Shown: positions 16,025 through 24,618 of the stretch, one piece after another
Numbering within the stretch: position 1 is the first letter of the stretch
Layout: every line of letters begins with the position of its first letter
Source of the DNA: QYOJ01 sp043810345
GTDB taxonomy: Bacteria > Bacteroidota > Bacteroidia > Bacteroidales > FEN-979
Direction of reading: 5' to 3'
Assembly (NCBI GenBank): GCA_043810345.1
Contig: JBDROF010000022.1
Span: 5,169 to 69,168, forward strand
DNA: 64,000 nucleotides
Position numbers and translations under genes: made by a program
The notes under the pieces: generated by a model
Told to the model about the DNA's origin: nothing
The model's database searches: none
What the model saw: only the letters and a program-made list of their open reading frames with translations

Positions 16025-18325
16025 ATGAATCGCTGGCAACAAATCATATTCACTTTTCACTTTTCACTTTTCACTCTGTTTTCCCCTTTCATTTTTTCCC
16101 AGAAGGTGGCACTAGTGCTTTCGGGTGGCGGGGCCAAAGGGGCAGCACACATTGGAGTGATCCGGGCACTGGAGGAACAGCAGATTCCGATCGATTACGT
16201 GGTTGGCACCTCCATCGGGGCCATTGTGGGAGCGCTTTACGCTATCGGGTATACCCCGGATGAGATGGAGGAGCTTATGGACTCCCAGGAGTTCACCCAT
16301 TGGGCCTCCGGGGTGATCGACGAACAGTACAAATATTATTTCCGGAAAGGCGATCCTAATGCTTCGTGGTTCTCCCTTGATTTTAATCCGAAGAAAAAGC
16401 TGACTACCGCGCTCCCAACCAACCTGATCAATCCGTATGAGATTGATTTTGAATTCATGCGCCTGCTTGCACCGGCATCGGCTGCCTGCGGATATAATTT
16501 TGACAACCTGATGATACCGTTTCGATGCGTTGTTGCCGACATTGATTCTACCAAACCACTGGTGATGCGCGGTGGGAACCTTAGTACAGCTGTTCGCGGA
16601 TCCATGTCGATCCCACTGGTTTTCAATCCATTGCAATATGAAGGCAAATTGCTTTTCGACGGAGGGATGTATAATAATTTTCCAGCCAATGTGGCCAAGG
16701 AGAACTTCCATCCGGATGTGATCATCGGATCAAGGGTAGCCCAACGGTACGCCAAAGCAGATCCCGATGACGTGGTAAGCCAGTTGATGACGATGCTGAT
16801 GGAGCGTCAGAGCGATACCATCACCTATCCGAACTCGGTGATGATCGTTCCGTCGATCCCCAAGATCAACCTGCTGGATTTTACGCAGACGGACGTTCTT
16901 GCTGATAGCGGATATATTGCCGCAATGTCGATGATCCCTGAGATTCGCAAACTGGTCAGCGACAGTCTCCCTCCCGACGAGCTTCTCCGTAAACGAACCA
17001 TATTTAAATCAAACGAACACAAACTGATCTTTGACTCGATCATCGTGAAGGGATTCTCCAGGGCTCAGACACAGTATTTACAAAAGGTACTGAAGCACAG
17101 CAAAGAGACGGTAACCATTTATGGACTAAAAAAAAACTATTTCCGTTTCATCGACGAAGGGTTTGCGAAGACCCTCTTTCCGGTGGCCAGATACAACCCT
17201 GAAACAGGGTATTACGATCTCTATCTTGATGTTCAGAAAGCGCCCAATTTCAATGTGCAATTCGGTGGAAATCTTTCCTTTGGGACCAGCAATGAAGGTT
17301 TTGTTCAGCTGCAATACCGGTACCTTTGGAACCACGCTTTCCGGGTTCTGGCTAATGGGTACTTCGGCAGATTTTACAATTCTTTGAAAGCAGAAGCACG
17401 CATTGATTTTACGTCAAAACTCCCTGGCTACCTTGAACTTTCCTACACTTATAACAGTTACAACTATTTCAAAAATACCACTTACTTCTTTGATGACCTC
17501 ACCCCATCATACATCAAGCTTTGGGAGAGCTTCACCTCACTAAACGGAGGAATTCCGGTTACCAACAAGGGGAAGCTGAATATCGGATTGATTAATGCGA
17601 TCACCTCCGCTGATTACTACCAATCGAACGATTTTTCCCGTTTGGATACGGCCGATCAGACCAAATTCAACTTTTTCAGTCCACGGTTCTGTTTCGAACT
17701 GAACAGCTTAAATCGCAAGCAATACGCTAATGCCGGAGCCCAATTACGCCTCTCCATCTCTTACATGAACGGGCAGGAAGTCTTCATCCCCGGTTCTCAA
17801 GCGGTCAATAAATCCGAGCAAACGAAGTTTCACGATTGGCTGGAGATCAGGGGCCTTTACGACAACTATTTCGAGACGATCGGTCCTTTGAAGCTTGGTT
17901 TCTTTGGAGAGCTCTGTATAACCAACCAACCCCTCTTCCGGAACTACACCTCCACCATGATTTATACCCCTGTTTTTCAGCCAATTCCGGAGATGCAATC
18001 CTTGTTTTTACCACATTTCCGGTCGACCATTTACCTGGCAGGAGGTTTGAAAGCCATCGTGAAAATCTTAAAAAACCTGGAGCTCCGGACTGAAGGCTAT
18101 ATCTTTCAGCCCTATCAGGAGATCCTGCAGGATCCAGCCGATTATTCTCCCCGTTATGGTCCGATCCTTAGTGACCGTTCTTACATTGCAGCAGCCACCC
18201 TGGTCTACCATACCTTCCTGGGACCTCTGAGTGCCGGTGTCAGTTTCTACGACAAAATCCAGAATCCCTTTACTTTCAATCTCAATTTCGGATACATCAT
18301 CTTTAACCGCAGTGCCTTGCCCTAA
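16025..18325 (+). CDS. Patatin-like phospholipase fused to POTRA and outer-membrane barrel
   Basis: Serine lipid acyl hydrolase exported by its own barrel, the PlpD-type (type Vd-like) layout. 766 residues. The patatin domain (about 30-280) has the oxyanion loop SGGGAKGAAH, the nucleophile elbow GTSIG and the catalytic DGG motif (LFDGGMYNNFP). A POTRA-like region (about 345-400) and a C-terminal beta-barrel with the BamA/Omp85 style (QFGGNLSFGTSNEG onward, ending FNLNFGYIIFNRSALP) follow. The signal peptide MNRWQQIIFTFHFSLFTLFS is largely encoded by four TTCACTT heptads, so the hydrophobic core is itself repeat-derived. The substrate is presumably phospholipid, by family inference. Confidence 0.9.
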   Translation: MNRWQQIIFTFHFSLFTLFSPFIFSQKVALVLSGGGAKGAAHIGVIRALEEQQIPIDYVVGTSIGAIVGALYAIGYTPDEMEELMDSQEFTHWASGVIDEQYKYYFRKGDPNASWFSLDFNPKKKLTTALPTNLINPYEIDFEFMRLLAPASAACGYNFDNLMIPFRCVVADIDSTKPLVMRGGNLSTAVRGSMSIPLVFNPLQYEGKLLFDGGMYNNFPANVAKENFHPDVIIGSRVAQRYAKADPDDVVSQLMTMLMERQSDTITYPNSVMIVPSIPKINLLDFTQTDVLADSGYIAAMSMIPEIRKLVSDSLPPDELLRKRTIFKSNEHKLIFDSIIVKGFSRAQTQYLQKVLKHSKETVTIYGLKKNYFRFIDEGFAKTLFPVARYNPETGYYDLYLDVQKAPNFNVQFGGNLSFGTSNEGFVQLQYRYLWNHAFRVLANGYFGRFYNSLKAEARIDFTSKLPGYLELSYTYNSYNYFKNTTYFFDDLTPSYIKLWESFTSLNGGIPVTNKGKLNIGLINAITSADYYQSNDFSRLDTADQTKFNFFSPRFCFELNSLNRKQYANAGAQLRLSISYMNGQEVFIPGSQAVNKSEQTKFHDWLEIRGLYDNYFETIGPLKLGFFGELCITNQPLFRNYTSTMIYTPVFQPIPEMQSLFLPHFRSTIYLAGGLKAIVKILKNLELRTEGYIFQPYQEILQDPADYSPRYGPILSDRSYIAAATLVYHTFLGPLSAGVSFYDKIQNPFTFNLNFGYIIFNRSALP
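16049..16076. repeat. Heptanucleotide array, 4 units (TTCACTT), inside a signal peptide
   Basis: ttcactt x3 plus ttcactc, inside codons 9-18 of the patatin gene. They encode the FTFHFSLFT stretch of the signal sequence. Confidence 0.88.
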
Positions 18326-18335
18326 CCGTTGTAAT

Positions 18336-18365
18336 TTTGATTTATCAGAATAAATGCTACTTTTG
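18336..18365 (+). promoter_or_regulatory. Bacteroidetes-type promoter (TTTG ... TACTTTTG) for the DUF349 gene
   Basis: TTTG at 18336-18339 and TACTTTTG at 18358-18365 with 18 bp between them match the -33/-7 consensus. The start codon is 68 nt downstream, so this gene has an ordinary leader. Confidence 0.65.
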
Positions 18366-18433
18366 CATTGCGTAACTCGACTTACCGGCATTGTTCGGAA
18401 CCTTTAGATTATTTATATGACGTTTGTTAACTC

Positions 18434-20602
18434 ATGGAAAACAAAGAGCACACCGATCAGAATCCTGATCTGGAACAGAAACCAGTTCAGGAGGAGAATC
18501 CTTCACCTGTTGAATTAACTGAAACCACTGCAGACACTCCAGAAAGCGTTCTGGAGATATCTGATACTACCGAAGAGAAACCTACCCTACCTGACGCAGC
18601 TGAATCTGAAACTCCCGCTGCACCTGTCGAAATCACCACTTCTGTTAATGAAGTTTCTCCAGTTAATCTACCGGAGGAAGAGGCTGTTGTCAAAACTCCG
18701 GCAGTGGAAGAGGATTCCACCGAGGAGAATGTCCCTGCTGCAGAACCTTCTAGCCAAAAGAAAGAGGGTAAAGCGAAAGTGAAAAAGAAAGAGATTAAAA
18801 AACAAGAGAAAGAGGAGAAGAAAGAAGAAGAGACGAAAGAGGAAGAGGAGGAGGAGGAAGTCGATGAAGATGACGCTGAGCATCACGACTCCGAAGAGGA
18901 TCTCAATCAAGTTAGCCGGGAACAGCTTCTCGAATTACTTGAGGTTGCGGTAACTGAGCCCGATCTCAATCTGGTAAAAACCCGGATTGCTCTGATTAAA
19001 ATGGCGTTCCTGAAGAAGCGGGATGAGCTGCACGAACAGGTTGATCTGGATGAACAGAAGGATGAGGAAGCCCTGAAGAGGCCTGACCAGGATGAACTGA
19101 ATGCTCGTTTTGATGAGCTGTTCAGCATTTACAAAGCAAACAAAAGCCGTTTCAATGCGGAGCAGGAAAAGCTTAAGAAGGAGAACCTGGTGCGGAAAAA
19201 CCAAATCCTTGAGAAGCTTCGGAACCTGATCAACTCGGAGGAGACCCTGAAAAAGACCTACGATGAGTTCAGGCTCTTGCAGGATCAATGGAAAGATATC
19301 GGGATGGTGCCCCGGAACGAGATCAACAACCTCTGGCAGAATTATCACTTCCTGGTTGAAAAGTTTTTCGAAAAAGTCAAGCTGAATAAAGAGCTCAAAG
19401 ATCTTGATCTGAAGAAAAACATGGAAGCCAAGATCGAACTGTGCGAAAGGACCGAAGAGTTACTGCTTGAGCCATCTATCCTGAAATCGTTCAAGCAGTT
19501 GCAAAAGTATCACGACGAATGGAAGGAGATCGGCCCGGTACCAACAGATAAAAATGACGAAATCTGGGAGCGTTTCAAGACCGCAACTGACAAGATTAAC
19601 GAACGCCGCCGGGACTATTATGCCACCCTTGAAGAAGAGCAAAATAAAAACCTGGAAACTAAATATGCATTGTGCCAGCAGGCTGAAGAGATTCTGACTA
19701 TACGGAACGAGACGGTCAAAGAATGGCAGGAAAACACTCAGAAGGTCAATGAGTTACTTAGTATCTGGAAAAGTGTGGGACCCGTTCCCCAGAAACACAA
19801 CGCCGAGATCTGGACCCAGTTCAAAGGTTGTCTGGATAACTTCTTCGCCAGCAAAAAAGAATTTTTCAACCGGGTGAAGGATCAGCAGATGCACAACTAC
19901 AACCTTAAAGTGGACCTTTGTTTACAGGCAGAGGCGATCAAGAGCAACACCGACTGGAAGAAGACTACCAATGACCTCATCCGGCTCCAGGGAGAGTGGA
20001 AAAGAATTGGTCCGGTGCCCCGTAAGCATTCCGACAAAATATGGAAACGGTTCCGGGCTGCGTGTGATGAGTTCTTCAAAGCGAAATCAACCTATTTTAC
20101 CAACATCCACACGCATGAAGAAGATAACATGAATTTGAAGGAGGAATTGCTGAAGAAGCTAACAGAACACCAGTTTTGTGATGATAAAAACAAGAACCTG
20201 GAGGATCTGAAGAATTTTCAACGGGAGTGGACTCAGATAGGTCATGTGCCTATTAAAGAACGTGATCGGTTACAGAATGAATTCCGGAAACTGGTCAACG
20301 AGCACCTCGATAAGCTGAAGATCAGTGAAGTTGAAATGACTACCGTGAGCTATCAAACCAAGATGGAGTCGATGAAGAACGATCCTCAGGCGAGGAGGTT
20401 ACTTGGCCGTGAACGGGATACCATGATGGCGAAGATCAACAAACTCCGCGATGATATCAATCTGTGGGAAAACAACATCGGCTTCCTCGCCAACTCGAAA
20501 AATGCCAACATTCTGAAGAAGGAATTTGAAAATAAGATCGAAAAATCGAAAAACGAGTTGAAAGTGATGGAGGCGAAGCTGAAGATCCTGCGCCAGCAGT
20601 GA
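18434..20602 (+). CDS. DUF349-repeat protein
   Basis: Cytoplasmic protein of 722 residues. Residues 1-165 are acidic and low-complexity (proline, glutamate, threonine; then a lysine/glutamate tract ending in EEEEEEVDEDDAEHH). From about 240 onward there are at least five copies of the DUF349 helical unit, each recognisable by W-K-x-I-G-x-V-P followed by IW-x-x-F (for example DQWKDIGMVPRNEINNLWQN and DEWKEIGPVPTDKNDEIWER). The C-terminus is a coiled coil. DUF349 proteins are widespread in Bacteroidota; no biochemical role is established that I can cite. The stop codon is the first base triplet of a 105-bp heptad array that reaches to aroC. Confidence 0.9.
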   Translation: MENKEHTDQNPDLEQKPVQEENPSPVELTETTADTPESVLEISDTTEEKPTLPDAAESETPAAPVEITTSVNEVSPVNLPEEEAVVKTPAVEEDSTEENVPAAEPSSQKKEGKAKVKKKEIKKQEKEEKKEEETKEEEEEEEVDEDDAEHHDSEEDLNQVSREQLLELLEVAVTEPDLNLVKTRIALIKMAFLKKRDELHEQVDLDEQKDEEALKRPDQDELNARFDELFSIYKANKSRFNAEQEKLKKENLVRKNQILEKLRNLINSEETLKKTYDEFRLLQDQWKDIGMVPRNEINNLWQNYHFLVEKFFEKVKLNKELKDLDLKKNMEAKIELCERTEELLLEPSILKSFKQLQKYHDEWKEIGPVPTDKNDEIWERFKTATDKINERRRDYYATLEEEQNKNLETKYALCQQAEEILTIRNETVKEWQENTQKVNELLSIWKSVGPVPQKHNAEIWTQFKGCLDNFFASKKEFFNRVKDQQMHNYNLKVDLCLQAEAIKSNTDWKKTTNDLIRLQGEWKRIGPVPRKHSDKIWKRFRAACDEFFKAKSTYFTNIHTHEEDNMNLKEELLKKLTEHQFCDDKNKNLEDLKNFQREWTQIGHVPIKERDRLQNEFRKLVNEHLDKLKISEVEMTTVSYQTKMESMKNDPQARRLLGRERDTMMAKINKLRDDINLWENNIGFLANSKNANILKKEFENKIEKSKNELKVMEAKLKILRQQ

Positions 20603-20706
20603 GACGAAGGATGAGGGACGAAGGACGAAGGAAGAGGGAAGAGGATAGATCGCTCAGGGCTCAGAGCACAGAAAATCGGAGATCGAAAATCGAATCAATC
20701 GGAGAT
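20602..20706. repeat. Heptanucleotide array of about 15 units filling an intergenic gap
   Basis: From the last base of the DUF349 stop codon the sequence runs in 7-bp steps: agacgaa, ggatgag, ggacgaa x2, ggaagag x2, gatagat, cgctcag, ggctcag, agcacag, aaaatcg, gagatcg, aaaatcg, then imperfect units up to 20706. At least three unit families follow each other without losing register. It abuts the GTG start of aroC. Confidence 0.88.
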
Positions 20707-20711
20707 CAAGC

Positions 20712-21773
20712 GTGGCTGGTAATTCAATAGGAAAAAACCTCGTGCTGACCACCTTTGGTGAGTCGCACGGACCGGCCATTGGGGGTGTGCTGGATGGTTT
20801 CCCTGCCGGGATCGCCATTGACCTTGATTTCATCCAGTCGGAGATCAATCGTAGGAATCCGGCAAAATATCCGTTTGCTACGCCACGCAAAGAGGACGAT
20901 AAACTGGAGATCCTCTCCGGCCTGTATAAAGGCATATCGACCGGAACTCCCATTGCATTTTTGATCCGGAACAAAGATCAGCGTCCTCAGGATTACGACC
21001 ACCTGAAAGATCTCTACCGTCCCTCTCATGCTGATTTTACCTACGAAGCCAAATATGGGATTCGCGATCCACGTGGAGGTGGAAGGGCTTCGGCGCGTAC
21101 CACCCTGGCCGTGGTGGCCGGAGGAGCGTTTGCAAAACAGTTTCTTTCCCTGCATGACATCTCGATCACAGGTTATGTGTCACAGATTGGCCCCTTTACA
21201 CTTCCCCAGGGATTTGTTTTATCCGATCTGGCCCTGGTCAGACTCTCTCCTCTTGCCTGTCCTCACGAAAAGACCACTCAAAAGATGATGGACTACCTGG
21301 ATGGATTGAAAAAGGTGGGGGATACGGCTGGCGGGGCGATATCCTGCATCCTTCATGGCGTACCGGCCGGATTGGGAGATCCGGTCTTTGACAAGCTTCA
21401 GGCTGACCTGGCCAAATCGATGCTGAGCATCAATTGCGTGAAAGGTTTTGAATATGGTTCCGGATTTCGGGCTGCTGGAATGAAAGGGTCGGAGCACAAC
21501 GATGAGTTTATCCTTCAGGATAACCTGATCAAAACCAAAACCAACCACTCAGGGGGCATCCAGGGAGGCATCTCCAACGGGATGGACATCACCTTTAACA
21601 TTGTTTTCAAGCCCATTTCAACACTGAGCATGGAGCAGCAAACCATCAACAAAGCGGGTGACCAGATTACTTACAAAGCCGAAGGCCGTCATGATGTATG
21701 TGTCGTTCCCCGCGCCGTACCGATTGTAGAGGCGATGGCGGCACTGGTGCTGGCTGACAAGTTGGACAAGTGA
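20712..21773 (+). CDS. aroC: Chorismate synthase
   Basis: Converts 5-enolpyruvylshikimate 3-phosphate to chorismate using reduced FMN, the last common step of aromatic amino acid synthesis. 353 residues, full length. Signatures: GESHGPAIGGVLDGFPAG near the N-terminus, RPSHADFTYEAKYGIRDPRG with GGGRASART, and EHNDEF followed by NHSGGIQGGISNG. The only plausible start is GTG at 20712 (MAGNSIGKNLVLTTFGESHG); no ATG fits. The heptad array ends 5 bp before this GTG, so no ribosome-binding site is evident. The upstream gene is unrelated. Confidence 0.96.
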   Translation: MAGNSIGKNLVLTTFGESHGPAIGGVLDGFPAGIAIDLDFIQSEINRRNPAKYPFATPRKEDDKLEILSGLYKGISTGTPIAFLIRNKDQRPQDYDHLKDLYRPSHADFTYEAKYGIRDPRGGGRASARTTLAVVAGGAFAKQFLSLHDISITGYVSQIGPFTLPQGFVLSDLALVRLSPLACPHEKTTQKMMDYLDGLKKVGDTAGGAISCILHGVPAGLGDPVFDKLQADLAKSMLSINCVKGFEYGSGFRAAGMKGSEHNDEFILQDNLIKTKTNHSGGIQGGISNGMDITFNIVFKPISTLSMEQQTINKAGDQITYKAEGRHDVCVVPRAVPIVEAMAALVLADKLDK

Positions 21774-21930
21774 GATCTGAAATCCGTCAACATGAAACAG
21801 ATCCACGAGCGCTGGTATTGCTTTACAAACGTCAGGAGATTTTTGGTGACTAATTCTTTTTCATGCAACTCATTAAAACTCTTCTCTTATTCTCCAATCC
21901 GCATTGAAAGCGGAAAGGGGGACAGATTTG

Positions 21931-23145
21931 TTATCTTATGATCAGCTTCCGGGAGATCATAAAATCCAGGCCTTTCAATTCTGTAAGATAGATTCCGGGA
22001 ATGAACCCGGAGCAATCAATCACAATGTTCCCGGTCGACAGGTCTGTTTCGGTTTGCCAGACTTTCTTTCCGTTCAGATTGAAAACGCTAAGAGTTGCGG
22101 GCGACACATGCTGGAGCGGTTGAAATGAAAGGACCGCCAAGGTTGTCGCAGGATTTGGTTGAATGGATAGGGAAAATGGGATGGGGCGGTTTTGTTCAGG
22201 AATATTGAGAAAATAGTCATAGGAGACATACGCTCCGTTTTCAGTACAACAAAACAATGCAATCGCGCTCATCGTTGGATTATGCGTAACCTGGTTGATG
22301 ATCAGGTTGGGCAGATTGTCATTGATGAACGTCAGAGAAGCTGTTTCGGGATGATACCAGGCAACTCCCTGCTCAGGTGACGAAGGATTATCTCCCCATC
22401 CCACAAACACATTTGCATAATCAAAACCTACACAACTCATCTCTGTCGACCAGAATTCAACCTCCCATGTCTGGCCGAAATCACTAGATGACCATAAACC
22501 TGATGAATAACTGCCATCAGGGAAAATACCATAGAGAAGTCCTTCCTGATCAAACCCGAGGCAACTGATCATTGGACTGGTGGGATTCAGGGTCCAGGTA
22601 GTTCCGGAATCATCCGAAAACCATACTCCATACAGATTATCCATTTCGGAAACCACAAAATGGTTCTCATAGGTATCCATCGTAACGATGGCTTTGTTAT
22701 TGAATGTGTCCACCGGCGTCCAGGAATATCCATCAGGTGACGTAAGAAGCCCAAGGTGATGACCGATGTAATAGGTTTGTTCCCCTTCGCAATACGTAAT
22801 AAACTGCGGACTTTCAATAAATTGAATCAGCTCAAACTGGCCGTTAACGGGATTGTACTGATAAATCCCATCGGAATCTGTACCATCGCCCATGACGACC
22901 AGAATTTTCTCACCATCAAGATAGCTGGCATCAAGAACCGGCAATATGGCCGGATGATTTGTCCAGGTTTGTGTGACCAGATCGTACAAATACAACCCGC
23001 CATCATGACAAACACCCCAATGGTTATTCAAATCCAGGTAAAACCGTATCCGGTTCGCCTGGATCCCTTCCGGGCCAAACGGGGACCATGTGGCATGAAC
23101 CTGCAACGAGATAACAATGCCCAGGATAAATAAACTTCTTTTCAT
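21931..23145 (-). CDS. T9SS-sorted secreted propeller-like protein
   Basis: 404 residues from MKRSLFILGIVISLQVHATW (signal peptide); a longer frame from 23163 adds six unlikely residues. The body has weak kelch/BNR-type repeats with aromatic beta strands and SDDSGTTWTL- and SSDFGQTWEV-type Asp-box blades. The C-terminal 80 residues form a type A T9SS sorting domain: SIQPNPATTLAVLSF, VFNLNGKKVWQTE, IPGIYLTEL and the terminal SRKLIIR. It is therefore exported to the surface by type IX secretion (family knowledge). It lies 25 bp downstream of the agmatine deiminase gene in the same direction. The 157-bp gap to aroC (convergent) holds nothing clear. Confidence 0.8.
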   Translation of the reverse strand: MKRSLFILGIVISLQVHATWSPFGPEGIQANRIRFYLDLNNHWGVCHDGGLYLYDLVTQTWTNHPAILPVLDASYLDGEKILVVMGDGTDSDGIYQYNPVNGQFELIQFIESPQFITYCEGEQTYYIGHHLGLLTSPDGYSWTPVDTFNNKAIVTMDTYENHFVVSEMDNLYGVWFSDDSGTTWTLNPTSPMISCLGFDQEGLLYGIFPDGSYSSGLWSSSDFGQTWEVEFWSTEMSCVGFDYANVFVGWGDNPSSPEQGVAWYHPETASLTFINDNLPNLIINQVTHNPTMSAIALFCCTENGAYVSYDYFLNIPEQNRPIPFSLSIQPNPATTLAVLSFQPLQHVSPATLSVFNLNGKKVWQTETDLSTGNIVIDCSGFIPGIYLTELKGLDFMISRKLIIR

Positions 23146-23170
23146 AACATCGAACTTTGACATCTGACTT

Positions 23171-24223
23171 CTATCTCGGTTCCTGCTGGCTCAGACAGTG
23201 CCAACTCCCCAATCCCCAGATGATCTCCACGGAATCGATTCCCACTACCCGGCGGTCGGGGAAACACTCTTCAAGGATGGATAGGGCCACATCGTCTTCG
23301 CGACAACGGTAGGTTGGGACAATCACGGCATGGTTTGAGATATAAAAATTAGCATAGGATGCCGGCAGGCGTTGATCTTCGTAAACGACTGGTTTGGGCA
23401 TAGGTAGTTCAACGACATCCAGTTGTTTTCCGTTCAGCAACCTAAATCTCTTCAACTTCTTCAGATTTTCTTTGAGCGACTTGTGGTTGGCGTCGAACTT
23501 ACTGGGTTCCACCATGGTAATCACGCCGTCATCCTTGAAAAACCGGGTCACATCATCTATATGACCATTGGTATCGTCACCGTCGATCCCTTCATCCAGC
23601 CAGAGGACCTGATCCACTCCGTAAAAATTTTGCAGGTACTCTTCGATTTCATGCTGGAAAAGGTCGGAGTTGCGGCTTTCATGGAGCAGACAGGATGTGG
23701 TGGTTAACAAGGTTCCCTTTCCGTTAAATTCAACTGCACCTCCTTCCATCACGATACCGGGATAAAAGACGGGGATATCCAGGTATTGCCCCACAAGCAT
23801 GGGAATCTTATCATCCAGATCGTGAGGGTATTTGTCGCCCCATGCATTGTATCTCCAGCCGACAATCACTTTGGGATCCTTGGCTTCCGGATTGATCAGG
23901 AAAGCCGGACCATGATCGCGGCACCAGGCGTCATTGGTTGGGTTAAGATAGAAGATGATCTGTTCCATCCCGGTTCCCAGCTTCTCCAGCTCTTTCGTTG
24001 CCCATGCCTGCAGTTTTTTGTCACGGATGTTGATGCATACCTCCTCCCCCTTCGCAATCTCTTTAATAAACCTATTGAAATGGGGATATATTCTGGATAG
24101 CGTTCCTGGCCAGGAGTAGGAATCTCCATGAGGATAACTTAACCAGGTAGCCCGGTGCGGCTCCCATTCTGCCGGAAACCGGTAGCCGAGCTCTTTTGGT
24201 GTATGTTGTTCAAGGTCAAACAT
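23171..24223 (-). CDS. aguA: Agmatine deiminase
   Basis: Hydrolyses agmatine to N-carbamoylputrescine and ammonia, in polyamine synthesis or agmatine use. 350 residues; peptidyl-arginine deiminase-like fold. Conserved pieces: FPAEWEPHRATWLSYPH, NDAWCRDHGPAF, the GGAVEFNGKGTLLTTTSCLL core, DDTNGHIDDVTRF, and the catalytic cysteine in GLGSWHCLSQQEPR at the C-terminus. The ATG at 24223 is forced because an in-frame TAA precedes it. A 9/10-bp tandem array begins only 4 bp upstream, replacing any recognisable ribosome-binding site. Downstream carbamoylputrescine hydrolase (AguB) is not in the window. Confidence 0.94.
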   Translation of the reverse strand: MFDLEQHTPKELGYRFPAEWEPHRATWLSYPHGDSYSWPGTLSRIYPHFNRFIKEIAKGEEVCINIRDKKLQAWATKELEKLGTGMEQIIFYLNPTNDAWCRDHGPAFLINPEAKDPKVIVGWRYNAWGDKYPHDLDDKIPMLVGQYLDIPVFYPGIVMEGGAVEFNGKGTLLTTTSCLLHESRNSDLFQHEIEEYLQNFYGVDQVLWLDEGIDGDDTNGHIDDVTRFFKDDGVITMVEPSKFDANHKSLKENLKKLKRFRLLNGKQLDVVELPMPKPVVYEDQRLPASYANFYISNHAVIVPTYRCREDDVALSILEECFPDRRVVGIDSVEIIWGLGSWHCLSQQEPR

Positions 24224-24227
24224 TTAA

Positions 24228-24359
24228 ATCATTGCACATCATTGCACATCATTGCACATCATTGCCATCATTGCCATCATTGCCATCATTGCCATCATTG
24301 CCATCATTGCACATCATTGCCATCATTGCACATCATTGCCATCATTGCACATCATTGCC
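24228..24359. repeat. Tandem array mixing 10-bp ATCATTGCAC and 9-bp ATCATTGCC units
   Basis: Fourteen units: three of 10 bp, five of 9 bp, then alternating 10, 9, 10, 9, 10, 9. It lies in the upstream region of the agmatine deiminase gene and ends about 57 bp before the tRNA-Phe promoter. The regular alternation suggests a 19-bp higher-order unit in its right half. Confidence 0.93.
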
Positions 24360-24393
24360 ATCAATCTTGAGCTATAATGCGCAATAAAGATAG

Positions 24394-24423
24394 TTGGAAT
24401 TTTTAAAATTTCCATTACTTTTG
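24394..24423 (+). promoter_or_regulatory. Promoter of tRNA-Phe (TTG ... TACTTTTG)
   Basis: TTG at 24394-24396 and TACTTTTG at 24416-24423, 19 bp apart. The tRNA begins 13 nt downstream. Good match to the Bacteroidetes -33/-7 pattern. Confidence 0.7.
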
Positions 24424-24435
24424 CTGTCCCAATCT

Positions 24436-24508
<73 letters not shown>

Positions 24509-24521
24509 CCCTGATGAAAAA

Positions 24522-24553
24522 GTAGTGAGGTAGTGAGGTAGCGAGGTAGTAAA
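24522..24553. repeat. Octanucleotide array (GTAGTGAG), about 4 units
   Basis: gtagtgag x2, gtagcgag, gtagtaaa just after the tRNA-Phe gene. Confidence 0.75.
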
Positions 24554-24559
24554 ATTATT

Positions 24560-24593
24560 AAATGGCGAAATGGTGAAAACTGATTCGCCATTT
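24560..24593 (+). terminator. Possible hairpin after tRNA-Phe
   Basis: AAATGGCGAA at 24560-24569 and TTCGCCATTT at 24584-24593 form a perfect 10-bp stem with a 14-nt loop, followed by TGCATTTT. It may end the tRNA transcript, but the U tract is poor and it lies just before the next promoter. Confidence 0.4.
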
Positions 24594-24605
24594 TGCATTT
24601 TAGCA

Positions 24606-24613
24606 TACCTTTG
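24606..24613 (+). promoter_or_regulatory. -7 box TACCTTTG, 5 nt before ATG
   Basis: TAnnTTTG match with only CCCCC between it and the ATG of the following membrane-protein gene, implying a leaderless transcript. Confidence 0.6.
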
Positions 24614-24618
24614 CCCCC

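Noticed and set aside
24228..24359. Repeat array considered as a CRISPR
   Set aside because: Units are 9-10 bp and contiguous with no spacers; it is a simple tandem array. The open frame it creates (His-His-Cys repeats) is not a gene.
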